This document shows, piece after piece, positions 25,930 to 34,610 of a stretch of DNA of 64,000 bases. A program made the translations under genes and the position numbers. The stretch spans positions 124,001 through 188,000 of the forward strand of contig JAHBUC010000004.1 of the NCBI GenBank assembly GCA_019638275.1, written 5' to 3'. Position 1 is the first letter of the stretch. Each line of letters begins with the position of its first letter. The DNA is from Cyclobacteriaceae bacterium. GTDB lineage: Bacteria; Bacteroidota; Bacteroidia; Cytophagales; Cyclobacteriaceae. The notes beneath the pieces were generated by a model. It was given only the letters and a program-made list of their open reading frames with translations, did not search any database and was not told where the DNA came from.

Positions 25930-27129
25930 ATGGGTAATAAACAAACAGCGGTTTTAGTGGCCATTGGCGATGCTCGTCAACCCGAGCTAACCACGGAGCA
26001 TCTTGATGAACTGGCTTTTTTGGCAGAAACAGCCGGAATCATAGCTGAGAAAAGAATGGTGCAGAATTTAAAAGCGCCTGATTCGCGCACGTTTATCGGC
26101 AAAGGCAAAGTTGAAGAGCTGAAATCGTATGTATTCGAAAACAATATTACAACCGTAGTTTTTGATGATGATCTTTCCCCCTCTCAACTCCGGAACCTGG
26201 AGAAAGAACTGAACCCAAAAGACCGTGAACAGGGGGTAAAAATCTACGACCGAAGCTTGTTGATTCTGGATATCTTTTTGAAACGGGCTCAAACCGCCCA
26301 GGCCCGCACACAGGTTGAGCTTGCCCGCAACCAATACCTGTTACCTCGCTTAACCCGGTTGTGGACGCACCTTGAACGCCAGCGGGGTGGAACAGGAACC
26401 CGTGGGGGTGCCGGTGAACGCGAAATTGAAACGGACCGTAGAAACATCCGGTATAGGATCACGTTGCTGAAGGATGAGCTTGAAAAAATTGATCGCCAGC
26501 GCCAAACCCAGCGTAAATCGCGAAACAACATTGTTCGTGTAGCGTTGGTTGGGTACACCAATGCCGGTAAGTCTACCTTGATGAATGTGCTTTCCGGCTC
26601 GGGTGTTTTGGCTGAGAACAAGTTGTTCGCCACCGTTGATGCCACCGTTCGAAAAATCACATTTGGCAACATTCCCTTTTTGCTTTCCGATACGGTAGGA
26701 TTTATCCGCAAACTTCCCCATCACCTGATTGAATCGTTCAAGTCTACCCTGGACGAGGTTCGTGAAGCCAATATTTTGCTGCACGTGGTAGATGTTTCGC
26801 ATCCGTATCACGACAACCACATTGAAGTGGTAAGCAATACGTTGGCCGATATCGGGGCATCGCACATACCGGTTGTGCTTGTTTTGAATAAAGTTGATTT
26901 GCTAAAAGCGAAACAAACCGATGAGCCGCTTGATCTCGACTCAATGAAACGCTATTACAACGAACACGGCTTTGCGCAGGTAATTTTTGTTTCAGCTGAG
27001 ACAGGGGAGAATATGCTGGAACTGAAAAAATTACTATTTGAAGAAGTGAAGAAAGAACACCTTAAAATTTTCCCTAATTTTTTGAAAGACGGTTATGAGT
27101 TTGCGCCCTTCAGAACGGAGCAGGTGTAA
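25930..27129 (+). CDS. hflX: GTPase HflX
   Basis: A 399-aa ribosome-associated GTPase that rescues or splits stalled 70S ribosomes. The N-terminal HflX domain includes TFIGKGKVEELK and VVFDDDLSPSQLRNLEKEL. The linker has the conserved RGGTGTRGGAGEREIETDRR segment. The G domain has G1 VGYTNAGKST (about residues 205-214), G3 DTVGFIRKLP, G4 LVLNKVDLL and G5 VSAETGEN. Length is normal. It diverges from the polysaccharide operon; a 274-bp AT-rich gap follows with only a weak hairpin at 27148-27168. Confidence 0.97.
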   Translation: MGNKQTAVLVAIGDARQPELTTEHLDELAFLAETAGIIAEKRMVQNLKAPDSRTFIGKGKVEELKSYVFENNITTVVFDDDLSPSQLRNLEKELNPKDREQGVKIYDRSLLILDIFLKRAQTAQARTQVELARNQYLLPRLTRLWTHLERQRGGTGTRGGAGEREIETDRRNIRYRITLLKDELEKIDRQRQTQRKSRNNIVRVALVGYTNAGKSTLMNVLSGSGVLAENKLFATVDATVRKITFGNIPFLLSDTVGFIRKLPHHLIESFKSTLDEVREANILLHVVDVSHPYHDNHIEVVSNTLADIGASHIPVVLVLNKVDLLKAKQTDEPLDLDSMKRYYNEHGFAQVIFVSAETGENMLELKKLLFEEVKKEHLKIFPNFLKDGYEFAPFRTEQV

Positions 27130-27403
27130 TTGTTTTTAGTAGTCGAAAATTGCTTTTTTATAAAGCGATCCTTTTAAGAATTCAAAGACTTGTTATTTCG
27201 AGAGTATGGCTATTCTCAGAACGTCACACTCATACTGAATTCCTTTACATCTATCATTTATTTCTCCATGATTGTTGCAGCATCGTTATACTCTTTGCTG
27301 TGTGTTTTATCATACTCCATTAATTTGTTAATTTAGTGTCTATAACTTTTTAATAAATCATAGAGACTTATTGGCGGTTAGTCCAAACAAGATATTAATC
27401 AGT

Positions 27404-27955
27404 ATGAATAAATTGTTAATCGCATTTATTGCAATTCCTTTTATTGTTAACTCTCAAAATCCTGATAGTAACATCAAGACATTTGAGAAATTTAATATTT
27501 CAAATCAAAGTATCATTTGGCAAAATGTTTATCAAAGACCTGGCATGGTCGGAGATAGCTTAATAAACACTATAAATCTAATAATTCAATCTGATGCCTC
27601 TTTATCCTTATTGGGTTCTAGTGATAATACTTTTTTCTACGAGCTTAAAGATAGGGTGTTTACAAGTGGCGGTAATTTATTTTATGGTAGGGTCAGAATT
27701 GATTTTAAGGATGATAGATACCGAGTAACAATAACCAGCATTACCCAGAAGATAGGAGAGAAAGGAATGAGACAAATGGATATTTGGGCTGGGGGTACAC
27801 CAGAGGCGCACAAATTACCTTCATCAATTGAAAGTACATTTCTTAACAAGGCAAAGACTGACTTTAATAAAAGTAATTTGAAGGGACTAAAGACAATTAA
27901 TGACTGGTTTTTTAACGCATTCGATTTTAAGTCAACCGCGAATGATGAGTGGTAA
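27404..27955 (+). CDS. DUF4468-like exported protein
   Basis: A 183-aa protein when started at the ATG 27404; an earlier in-frame TTG at 27371 would add 11 residues before the signal peptide and is less likely. The signal peptide is MNKLLIAFIAIPFIVNS. The mature region contains WQNVYQRPGMVGDSLINTIN, a Gly-rich strand (FTSGGNLFYGRVRIDFKDDRY) and TITSITQKIG, matching the TBP-like DUF4468 family of Bacteroidota. The gene is AT-richer than its neighbours. Function unknown. Confidence 0.7.
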   Translation: MNKLLIAFIAIPFIVNSQNPDSNIKTFEKFNISNQSIIWQNVYQRPGMVGDSLINTINLIIQSDASLSLLGSSDNTFFYELKDRVFTSGGNLFYGRVRIDFKDDRYRVTITSITQKIGEKGMRQMDIWAGGTPEAHKLPSSIESTFLNKAKTDFNKSNLKGLKTINDWFFNAFDFKSTANDEW

Positions 27956-27962
27956 TCAAAAG

Positions 27963-28034
27963 TAGCCCCGACAGGAATCGAACCTGTATCAAAAGTTTAG
28001 GAAACTTCTATTCTATCCATTGAACTACGGGGCC
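27963..28034 (-). tRNA. tRNA-Arg (anticodon CCT)
   Basis: A 72-nt cloverleaf on the minus strand. The seven-bp acceptor stem GGCCCCG/CGGGGCT ends in a G-T pair. The D stem is GTTC/GAAT. The anticodon stem GAAGT/ACTTT encloses loop TTCCTAA with anticodon CCT at positions 34-36. The T stem ACAGG/CCTGT encloses TTCGATT, and A is the discriminator. It should read AGG codons. CCA is not encoded. Confidence 0.95.
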
Positions 28035-28084
28035 AAATAATTTTTCAGGCGCAGGTGACTGAAAGTTGCAGGCAAAGTTAAAGA

Positions 28085-28846
28085 TTATCCGTATATCTCA
28101 TTCAACACTCCGGCCAAACGAATGCCGGCTTGTAATAAACGTTCCTTGGCTGTACCTAAGTACTTATACGCATACTGATAACCCAATCGGGCATTGCCAT
28201 AATCGTAAACCTGTTGGCGGTAGCTCATGCTTTCGTAGGCCCAATCGCGAACGGTTGCTTGTTGCCAGTTTTGAACCTGTTGTTGAGTAGGGTTACCAAG
28301 CGATTCCGCCAATTCTGTATAGCTGAGTTTGGTGTCGTCAATCATATCGCTGTCCCATACGCGATGCAGGTTGCTATCGGCACGGAACCACATGATCTTG
28401 ATGTTGTTGCCGCCACGATCATCGCCACGGCCAACATGAAGCGGTTGGTGAATATCCCCGATCAGATGGATCAGCCATTTTAGTCTTTCTGTCTCTTGCT
28501 GAGGGCTAAGTTTTTTTGATTTAAGTTCGGCCACAATGCGCTCAATGCTTTCAATAATGTCGCCTTTTGGATTTTTCTCAGCTTGTTCATAAGTCATGCC
28601 ATCCGGAATGGTTACCCAATGCCAATCGGCTGTGTAATCATAAGTTGAGTCTGATCGGATTTCGTCCATCCAGGTGCTGGCCATAGCCAGCGATTGTCCA
28701 TTTAAGATACGTTCAATAGCTTTTCTGGCTTTCTTATTCAGGTACTTATTGGCAATATAACCGGTTGCCCGATGCCCAGTGGCACCCCATCCCCACGATA
28801 AAAATGAAACAGAACAAAACAAGGCAGTAAAAATCAGTCGGCTCAT
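28085..28846 (-). CDS. S1/P1-type nuclease
   Basis: A 253-aa secreted zinc nuclease of the S1/P1 family, which cleaves single-stranded DNA and RNA and removes 3'-phosphates. The ATG at 28846 gives a signal peptide (LIFTALFCSVSFLSWG) that should expose a Trp N-terminus, a zinc ligand in this family (WGWGATGHRATG). Further ligands are in WMDEIRSDSTYDYTADWHWV, LIHLIGDIHQPLHVG and DDRGGNNI. A longer reading from 28888 would put 14 residues ahead of the signal peptide and is rejected. Confidence 0.93.
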   Translation of the reverse strand: MSRLIFTALFCSVSFLSWGWGATGHRATGYIANKYLNKKARKAIERILNGQSLAMASTWMDEIRSDSTYDYTADWHWVTIPDGMTYEQAEKNPKGDIIESIERIVAELKSKKLSPQQETERLKWLIHLIGDIHQPLHVGRGDDRGGNNIKIMWFRADSNLHRVWDSDMIDDTKLSYTELAESLGNPTQQQVQNWQQATVRDWAYESMSYRQQVYDYGNARLGYQYAYKYLGTAKERLLQAGIRLAGVLNEIYG

Positions 28847-28938
28847 GGCTTGAAATTTTGAAGGGCAAATATCTTTAAAAACAACCAAAGCTGTTTTATG
28901 ATCGCTTTATTTTAAATTTATGTTTCTAAGACTAACGC

Positions 28939-29664
28939 ATGCGTAAAGACCTAATTCATGGGTTCGATATAAAATCCCAACCCGATGAAGTAACCTGCGG
29001 CCCCACTTGTTTGCAGGCCCTCTACAATTATTATGGTGATGATATTTCCCTGAAGGAAGTGATCAGGGGGGTGAAGCAATTGAAAAATGGGGGAACCTTG
29101 GCAGTGATGTTGGGCAACCATGCTTTACAGCGTGGTTATAAAGCCTGTATTTATTCGTACAACCTCAATGTGTTTGATCCATCCTGGTTTAAGCATCCCT
29201 CAAAAAAGATCGTGAAATTTTTGCAAGAGCAGATGGAGTTTAAACACAAAAGGAGAAAACTTCAGATTGCATCAAAGGCTTATATCAAATTCCTGGAATC
29301 GGGTGGTGAACTGCGGTACCATGAATTGGATGATAGGTTGATCAAGGGGTACTTGAAAAAATCCATTCCTATCCTTACCGGGTTAAGCGCAACGTACTTG
29401 TACGACAGCCCGAGAGAAGTTCCACAGTTTAATATCTATGATCCCATAAAAGGTGAACCTGCTGGGCACTTTGTTGTGATCAGTGGATATGATGAAGAAA
29501 AAAACCTGGCTTACCTGGCTGATCCGATGACGCCCAATCCATTAAGCAAAGGCCAGCAGGTGTATCATGTGAGTTTTCCACGTTTAATCAACAGCATTTT
29601 GCTGGGCATCGTAACCTACGATGCAAACCTGCTCATTATCGAACCGCCCAAAAAGAACCGATAA
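28939..29664 (+). CDS. C39-like papain-fold cysteine peptidase
   Basis: A 241-aa cytoplasmic protein with a papain-like C39 peptidase fold. The triad is visible: Cys20 in VTCGPTCLQALYNYYG, His177 in GHFVVISGYD and Asp195 in AYLADPMTP. C39 peptidases cut leader peptides at double-glycine sites or trim peptide precursors, but no transporter domain is attached here. It opens a four-gene operon; the ATP-grasp gene begins 6 bases later. This arrangement suggests it processes or hydrolyses a peptide product of the two ligases. Confidence 0.85.
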   Translation: MRKDLIHGFDIKSQPDEVTCGPTCLQALYNYYGDDISLKEVIRGVKQLKNGGTLAVMLGNHALQRGYKACIYSYNLNVFDPSWFKHPSKKIVKFLQEQMEFKHKRRKLQIASKAYIKFLESGGELRYHELDDRLIKGYLKKSIPILTGLSATYLYDSPREVPQFNIYDPIKGEPAGHFVVISGYDEEKNLAYLADPMTPNPLSKGQQVYHVSFPRLINSILLGIVTYDANLLIIEPPKKNR

Positions 29665-29670
29665 CCTTTT

Positions 29671-31116
29671 ATGCCGAAGTTAATTGTTGTTGAAAATCCT
29701 GAGAGTTGGCAATTCCGGCTGGAAGATGTAGAGGTAATTACACCGGCAAATTACATTGCAGGTGAACACTATCAGCAAACCAAGGGGTTGAAAGTGCTCA
29801 ATCTCTGCAAGTCTTATCAATATCAAAGCTATGGATATTATGTTTCGCTATTGGCGGAGGCGCGTCATCACAAAGTGTTACCCGGTGTAACCACCATTCA
29901 GGATTTTCGATTTCCATCGATTTTACGTGAAGACTCACAAGACTTTGATAACCTGATTCAGCAATCGTTTAAAAATGAAACTGGTGATCGGGTTGAGTTC
30001 AATATTTATTTTGGCATCACGCAGGTTGAAACACTGAACAAACTCGCCAAGCAACTTTTTCAATACATTCAGGCGCCAAGCCTCAGAGCTGTTTTTGGCA
30101 AGCGCAACAAATGGATATTGCAAAGCATAAAGCCATTAAGTATTGGAGAGGTTCCTGAAGCCGACCGGGTTTTGTTGCAGCGCGGATTGGAGCAATACCT
30201 TCAGCGCAAGCGTGAATACCGGCCCGACAAAAAGAAATATGATTTGGCGATACTGGTGAATCCAAAAGAACCAAATCCACCATCTGATGAAAAGGCTATC
30301 CAACGATTTATTAAAGCTGCTGATCAGGTTGGGCTGTATGCTGAATTGATTACCAAAAACGATTTGGATAAACTCGTTCAGTTTGATGCACTTTTTATTC
30401 GCGAAACAACATTTGTTAACCATCACACGTTCCGGTTTGCTAAAAAAGCGCAATCACTCGGACTGACTGTTATTGATGATCCTGAATCCATACTAAAATG
30501 CACCAACAAAGTGTATTTATATGAACTGCTGAATGCAAACAAAATACTTACTCCAAAATCGTTCGTGTTAAGTAAGGAGAACTATAAAAAATTACCCGAA
30601 AAACTATCCTTCCCATTTATCCTTAAACAACCCGATGGAGCATTCAGTAAAGGGGTACATAAAATCAGTTCGGCTGCTGAGTTTAAGGAAGTAACCAGCA
30701 TGATGTTCAAAGACTCTGATTTGATTATAGCGCAAGAGTATTTACCAACGCCTTTTGATTGGCGCGTTGGAGTATTGGACGGAAAGCCTCTTTATGTGTG
30801 CAAGTATTTTATGGCCACCGAACACTGGCAGATTGTAAACTGGAATGCACAGGAGAGTTCGCGTGAAGGTTCGGTAGAATCAATTTCGGTCGATCAGGCA
30901 CCGGCCGGGTTAATTCGTACTGCACTTAAAGCTACCAGCCTGATTGGCGATAGTTTATATGGTGTGGATATGAAAGAGGTTGACGGTAAGTTCTATGTGA
31001 TTGAAATTAATGACAACCCAAACATCGATGCCGGTATTGAAGATAAAATCCTGAAGGATAAATTGTATTCTACCATAATGGAAGTATTTTTAAATAAGAT
31101 CAAAGTCGACCGCTAA
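29671..31116 (+). CDS. RimK-like ATP-grasp ligase with N-terminal RLAN domain
   Basis: A 481-aa ligase. Residues ~1-190 form the alpha/beta RLAN domain typical of this RimK subgroup (VENPESWQFRLEDVEV, LNLCKSYQYQSYGYY). Residues ~265-481 form the ATP-grasp domain: ATP-binding Lys in FPFILKQPDGAFSKGVHK, IIAQEYLPTPFDWRVGV and the metal-binding VIEINDNPNIDAG. ATP-grasp enzymes of this class join a carboxylate to an amine through an acyl phosphate, often adding Glu residues. Its stop codon directly abuts the ATG of the next gene, implying coupled expression. The substrate is unknown. Confidence 0.9.
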   Translation: MPKLIVVENPESWQFRLEDVEVITPANYIAGEHYQQTKGLKVLNLCKSYQYQSYGYYVSLLAEARHHKVLPGVTTIQDFRFPSILREDSQDFDNLIQQSFKNETGDRVEFNIYFGITQVETLNKLAKQLFQYIQAPSLRAVFGKRNKWILQSIKPLSIGEVPEADRVLLQRGLEQYLQRKREYRPDKKKYDLAILVNPKEPNPPSDEKAIQRFIKAADQVGLYAELITKNDLDKLVQFDALFIRETTFVNHHTFRFAKKAQSLGLTVIDDPESILKCTNKVYLYELLNANKILTPKSFVLSKENYKKLPEKLSFPFILKQPDGAFSKGVHKISSAAEFKEVTSMMFKDSDLIIAQEYLPTPFDWRVGVLDGKPLYVCKYFMATEHWQIVNWNAQESSREGSVESISVDQAPAGLIRTALKATSLIGDSLYGVDMKEVDGKFYVIEINDNPNIDAGIEDKILKDKLYSTIMEVFLNKIKVDR

Positions 31117-32358
31117 ATGACGCAACCTCCCCGCATACATCTTTTTCAGGGTTTTGGTGTGGAACTGGAATACGTGATTGTAGATCAGGACACACTGGCT
31201 ATTAAACCCATAGCCGATGAGTTGCTGAAGCATGAACTGGGTTCATATGGCAGCGATTTCGAAAATGGTATTGTCACCTGGTCGAACGAATTGGTGGTAC
31301 ATGTACTGGAGTTGAAGTCGACCAACCCGGAAAGTAACCTCACGGTGTTGGAGCATGCTTTTGCAGATAACATCAAACGCATCAATGCCATTCTTACCGG
31401 CTGGAATGCCAGGTTAATGCCTACCGGCATGCACCCGTTTATGGATCCGTTAAAGGAAACAAAACTTTGGCCGCACGAAAGCAATGAGGTGTATGAAGTG
31501 TATAATAAAATTTTCGATTGCCGTGGTCATGGCTGGTCGAATGTGCAGAGCACACACTTAAATCTGCCATTTTACGATGATGAAGAATTTGCACGCTTAC
31601 ATGCAGCTGTTCGGTTGGTTTTACCAATTCTTCCTGCGTTGTGCGCCAGTTCGCCAATCGTTGAGGGAAAGCTAACCGGATCGTTGAACACACGCCTGAA
31701 GTATTATAAAAATAATCAGTCCAAAATTCCATCAATTACCGGGCGTGTTATTCCGGAAGCCATTTTCTCAAAACGAAATTATCTCAACACCATTTACGAA
31801 AAGATCAAAACAGACATCGCGCCTTTTGATTCCGGAAATGTGTTAAATCCCATTTGGGTGAACTCGCGTGGGGCGATACCCCGGTTTGATCGCGGCTCCA
31901 TTGAAATCAGGTTAATGGACGTGCAGGAGTGCCCGGCTGCAGATATTGCCATTCTTGAGTTGGTGATTGAAACGTTACGTGCATTCGTGTATGAAAAATT
32001 CATTGACCATGAATCGCAAATGAAATGTAAGACGGATGCTTTGGTTCAGATTTTTGAATTGGGCATTGAGCGGGCGGAGCATGCAATAATAAAGGATGTA
32101 GACTATTTGAAAGTTTTCGGGGTAAATGAACCAATGACTGCCGGTGCACTTTGGAAGCACATTTTTGAGTCGCTCATACACCGGGGTAATACCGTGCTGG
32201 ATAAGTGGAAGCCTGAAATCAGTATCATCTTGAACGAAGGTTCATTGTCGTCACGAATTGTAAAGGCATTGGATAAACAGCCAACACATGCAAACGTTCA
32301 GGATGTATATCGAAAACTTTCGGATTGCCTGGGACAGAACAAACTCTTTCTTCCTTAA
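31117..32358 (+). CDS. GCS2-type carboxylate-amine ligase
   Basis: A 413-aa protein of the glutamate-cysteine ligase type 2 family, a glutamine-synthetase-like fold that forms amide bonds with ATP. Conserved segments are FGVELEYVIVD, NELVVHVLELKS, LMPTGMHPFMDP, GWSNVQSTHLNLPF, RGAIPRFDRGSIEIRLMDVQECP and a C-terminal helical tail. It sits between the ATP-grasp ligase and the formylglutamate hydrolase-like gene, spaced 0 and 3 bases. It need not make glutathione; the context favours a second, distinct peptide bond in the same product. Confidence 0.9.
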   Translation: MTQPPRIHLFQGFGVELEYVIVDQDTLAIKPIADELLKHELGSYGSDFENGIVTWSNELVVHVLELKSTNPESNLTVLEHAFADNIKRINAILTGWNARLMPTGMHPFMDPLKETKLWPHESNEVYEVYNKIFDCRGHGWSNVQSTHLNLPFYDDEEFARLHAAVRLVLPILPALCASSPIVEGKLTGSLNTRLKYYKNNQSKIPSITGRVIPEAIFSKRNYLNTIYEKIKTDIAPFDSGNVLNPIWVNSRGAIPRFDRGSIEIRLMDVQECPAADIAILELVIETLRAFVYEKFIDHESQMKCKTDALVQIFELGIERAEHAIIKDVDYLKVFGVNEPMTAGALWKHIFESLIHRGNTVLDKWKPEISIILNEGSLSSRIVKALDKQPTHANVQDVYRKLSDCLGQNKLFLP

Positions 32359-32361
32359 AAC

Positions 32362-33051
32362 TTGAAACCTGTTTTACTGATTAGTTGTGAACATGCCGGA
32401 AATGAAGTCCCGGATGCATACGCATCATTGTTTTCTGATGCCCAAGATGTGTTGGCTTCACATCGCGGTTGGGATCCGGGTGCTTTGGATGTTGCTCAAT
32501 TTCTGGCGGATCGATTGCAGGTTAAACTTTTTTCAATGTCGGTGACCCGGTTGCTCGTTGAGATGAATCGTTCGATAGATAACCCACAATTATTTTCTGG
32601 TTTCAGCAACGGGCTTGAAGAGGAGGAGAAAAGGAAACTGATCGATCAGTATTATTTCCCATACCGAAAATCAATTGAGGAGGCTATACTGAAAACCAAT
32701 GATGCAGTTATTCATCTTTCGATCCATTCCTTTACTCCTGTTTTAAACGGCACAGTGCGCAACGTTGATGTTGGATTACTGTTTGATCCTGATCGGAAAT
32801 CAGAACTGCAATTCTGCTCCGTGCTTAAGAGTGAGCTTGAAAAGGAGCTGCCTAACCAGCGAATTGAATTCAATGAGCCTTATAAAGGTACCGATGATGG
32901 ACTGACAACCTCCTTAAGAAAAAAATTCCCAGATCATAAATACCTGGGAATTGAAATTGAGATCAATCAGAAGTTTGTGGGAACAACGCTTTTTTCTTCC
33001 CTCAAACAGTCTTTGTTAAATGGAATCAAGCAAACGGTTAATTCACTTTAA
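32362..33051 (+). CDS. N-formylglutamate amidohydrolase family protein
   Basis: A 229-aa zinc hydrolase-like protein. Family motifs include LISCEHAGNEVP (His), SHRGWDPGALDVA, VTRLLVEMNRS and IHLSIHSFTP. Characterised members cleave N-formyl-L-glutamate in histidine degradation, but no hut gene is nearby, so it probably hydrolyses an N-acyl or gamma-glutamyl intermediate of this operon (inference). The start is TTG, 3 bases after the ligase stop. Its 3' end overlaps the convergent gene by 14 bases. Confidence 0.88.
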   Translation: MKPVLLISCEHAGNEVPDAYASLFSDAQDVLASHRGWDPGALDVAQFLADRLQVKLFSMSVTRLLVEMNRSIDNPQLFSGFSNGLEEEEKRKLIDQYYFPYRKSIEEAILKTNDAVIHLSIHSFTPVLNGTVRNVDVGLLFDPDRKSELQFCSVLKSELEKELPNQRIEFNEPYKGTDDGLTTSLRKKFPDHKYLGIEIEINQKFVGTTLFSSLKQSLLNGIKQTVNSL

Positions 33052-33454
33052 CCACTTCGTTCGAGGCTGAATCCTGCACCGTAACTTTCAGGATTGTGCC
33101 TTTTACCTTATTGTTCAAGGTTCCATTTAAAATTAATTGGTATTGGCCGGGTTTAACTGTTGGGGCAGCGGTAAGCGTAACCGTGCTAGAGGTAATCTTG
33201 CCTTCAGCAGGATCAAAGGTTACGGTCATTCCTTCAGGTAGTTGTGATGAAAAGCCAAGTTTGGCATTCATGCTGGTATAAGCCTTCGATCTGAGAATCT
33301 CTACCGAAAATTCTGTGGATGTTCCGGCTTTTAGTTCCAATGTGCTTTTGCTGGTTTTTACAACAAATTCCGTCCGGGGGGCAACTTGTTGAGCTGACGA
33401 TGTTGAAACTGCAGTTGCCAGCAGTAATGCGGTAAACAGGTATGCGATTTTCAT
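33038..33454 (-). CDS. secreted Ig-like/NEW3-type hypothetical protein
   Basis: With the ATG at 33454 the product is 138 aa and begins with a clean signal peptide (MKIAYLFTALLLATAVSTSSAQQ). An upstream in-frame start at 33541 would place 29 residues before it. The mature protein looks like one immunoglobulin-fold domain: STLELKAGTSTEFSVEI, LPEGMTVTFDPAEGKI and PTVKPGQYQLILNG, typical of NPCBM-associated NEW3-like modules. Its upstream region carries 20-bp-period direct repeats that also occur upstream of the LytTR gene. Function unknown. Confidence 0.7.
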   Translation of the reverse strand: MKIAYLFTALLLATAVSTSSAQQVAPRTEFVVKTSKSTLELKAGTSTEFSVEILRSKAYTSMNAKLGFSSQLPEGMTVTFDPAEGKITSSTVTLTAAPTVKPGQYQLILNGTLNNKVKGTILKVTVQDSASNEVVKVN

Positions 33455-33525
33455 AAGCGTATGTGTTTTGGGTTGTCTGTAACTAAACGCTAAAGGAAGG
33501 TAAATAGGCCAGCAAGGTTTGGCGG

Positions 33526-33598
33526 ATGGGGTTAAAGGCAACCGCTTTGTAGCGAATGGTTTACTGTTGGGGTAAATGAAATACGATTGGGGTAAATG
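33526..33598 (-). promoter_or_regulatory. 20-bp-period direct repeats (candidate LytTR operator) upstream of the Ig-like gene
   Basis: Two identical 12-mers TTGGGGTAAATG at 33567-33578 and 33587-33598, exactly 20 bases apart. Degenerate relatives continue the series: TTGTAGCGAATG at 33547-33558 and ATGGGGTTAAAG at 33526-33537. Direct repeats on the same face of the helix, about two turns apart, are the known binding architecture of LytTR domains. They lie 72-144 bases upstream of the 33454 ATG (minus-strand gene). Confidence 0.68.
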
Positions 33599-33611
33599 GA
33601 GAAACCTTTTG

Positions 33612-34505
33612 CTACGATAGTTCCATTACATTTCGCCACTGACTGATCTTCTCCATCACTTCCTTGCTCTTTTGGCGCGAAACCGGAATAAGAATATCCG
33701 TATCCAGAATTTTTAGCTTGTAACCATTGGCATTTCCGGAAACCAGGCTGATGGCATTGATATTCACCAGGTAGGAGCGGTGGCAACGCGTGGTAAATAC
33801 GTTATCCATCTGGCTTTCAATACTTTTCAGGTTTGCCCGAAGCAATTTTTTCTGAATGCCATCTCCATTTTGCCAAACTACGGTAGAGTAATTGTCATCT
33901 GCCTGTACATACAATAAATCGGGCAGGTTAAGGGAAAGCGTTTCACTTGTATCGGAATAGAGGGTTACCGTATTGTTATTTTTTACGGCAGGTTCCCGCT
34001 TGAGCGATTGAATTTTTTGAAGCTCCTTATTGGCCTGCAATGCGCTCTTCAGGTTTTGTTGAAGCATGGTATTTCGCAAGAACAAGGTGGTTAAGGCAAT
34101 GGGAATAATTCCCTTTACCACCACCCGGCTATTGGCCTCCATAATGTTTTCAAGAACGGTCTTTTCGGGGCAGATGTAAAAAATATCCAATAGTGAACTG
34201 CCAATGCCAATCAGAACCAGGTGCCAGATGTTCAGCAAAATGTATTTCTTCAGGTTCCAGTTCTCGGTGTCGTATACGTTTGGGAAAATTCGCGGCAGCC
34301 ATACAATGTTAATTATGAGGCACACAAAGGTTATACCACCAAAAAGAAAATGCTGACCGAGTGTTAAAGACAGATCGTTCGGTAGTTTGAAAAAGTACAT
34401 GAAGGCAATTACAAACGCGGTAATAACTGTAATCAAGGCCACATTCTTGCGGTCGTCATTCAGGTAAAATGGAAAGGGCGCGTTTAGTTTTTCAGACCAA
34501 TTCAT
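33612..34505 (-). CDS. membrane-anchored LytTR-family transcriptional regulator
   Basis: Taken from the ATG at 34505 (297 aa; a TTG four codons upstream is also possible). The N-terminal half has four membrane helices (ALITVITAFVIAFMYFF, LFGGITFVCLIINIVW, YILLNIWHLVLIGIGSSLL, VVVKGIIPIALTTLFL). A short coiled linker leads to a C-terminal LytTR DNA-binding domain (about 195-297) with LPDLLYVQADDNYSTVVW and TTRCHRSYLVNINAI. There is no receiver domain, so signal sensing is probably through the membrane part. It lies downstream of the sigma/anti-sigma genes and its promoter carries the same repeat as the 33454 gene, suggesting autoregulation. Confidence 0.9.
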   Translation of the reverse strand: MNWSEKLNAPFPFYLNDDRKNVALITVITAFVIAFMYFFKLPNDLSLTLGQHFLFGGITFVCLIINIVWLPRIFPNVYDTENWNLKKYILLNIWHLVLIGIGSSLLDIFYICPEKTVLENIMEANSRVVVKGIIPIALTTLFLRNTMLQQNLKSALQANKELQKIQSLKREPAVKNNNTVTLYSDTSETLSLNLPDLLYVQADDNYSTVVWQNGDGIQKKLLRANLKSIESQMDNVFTTRCHRSYLVNINAISLVSGNANGYKLKILDTDILIPVSRQKSKEVMEKISQWRNVMELS

Positions 34506-34610
34506 GGTAGTGTTCAAAACGAATTTTCGTCATCAAAGTTCGAGGGGAGGGGTGCAATACGGAAACAGAATTGAACATAAATCTTTCAAAAAGAACATTC
34601 AAAGCAGATT

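Noticed and set aside
26289..26865. Two minus-strand open frames of 140 and 171 codons inside hflX
   Set aside because: They are shadows of the hflX coding sequence; the GTPase motifs on the plus strand are unambiguous.
27148..27168. Weak hairpin after hflX as a terminator
   Set aside because: The stem includes a wobble pair and has few Gs or Cs, with no clear T-run after it; too weak to list.
32118..32130. GGGGTAAAT match like the LytTR repeat, inside the GCS2 ligase gene
   Set aside because: Single copy in coding sequence, lacks the leading TTG and has no partner at 20 bases.
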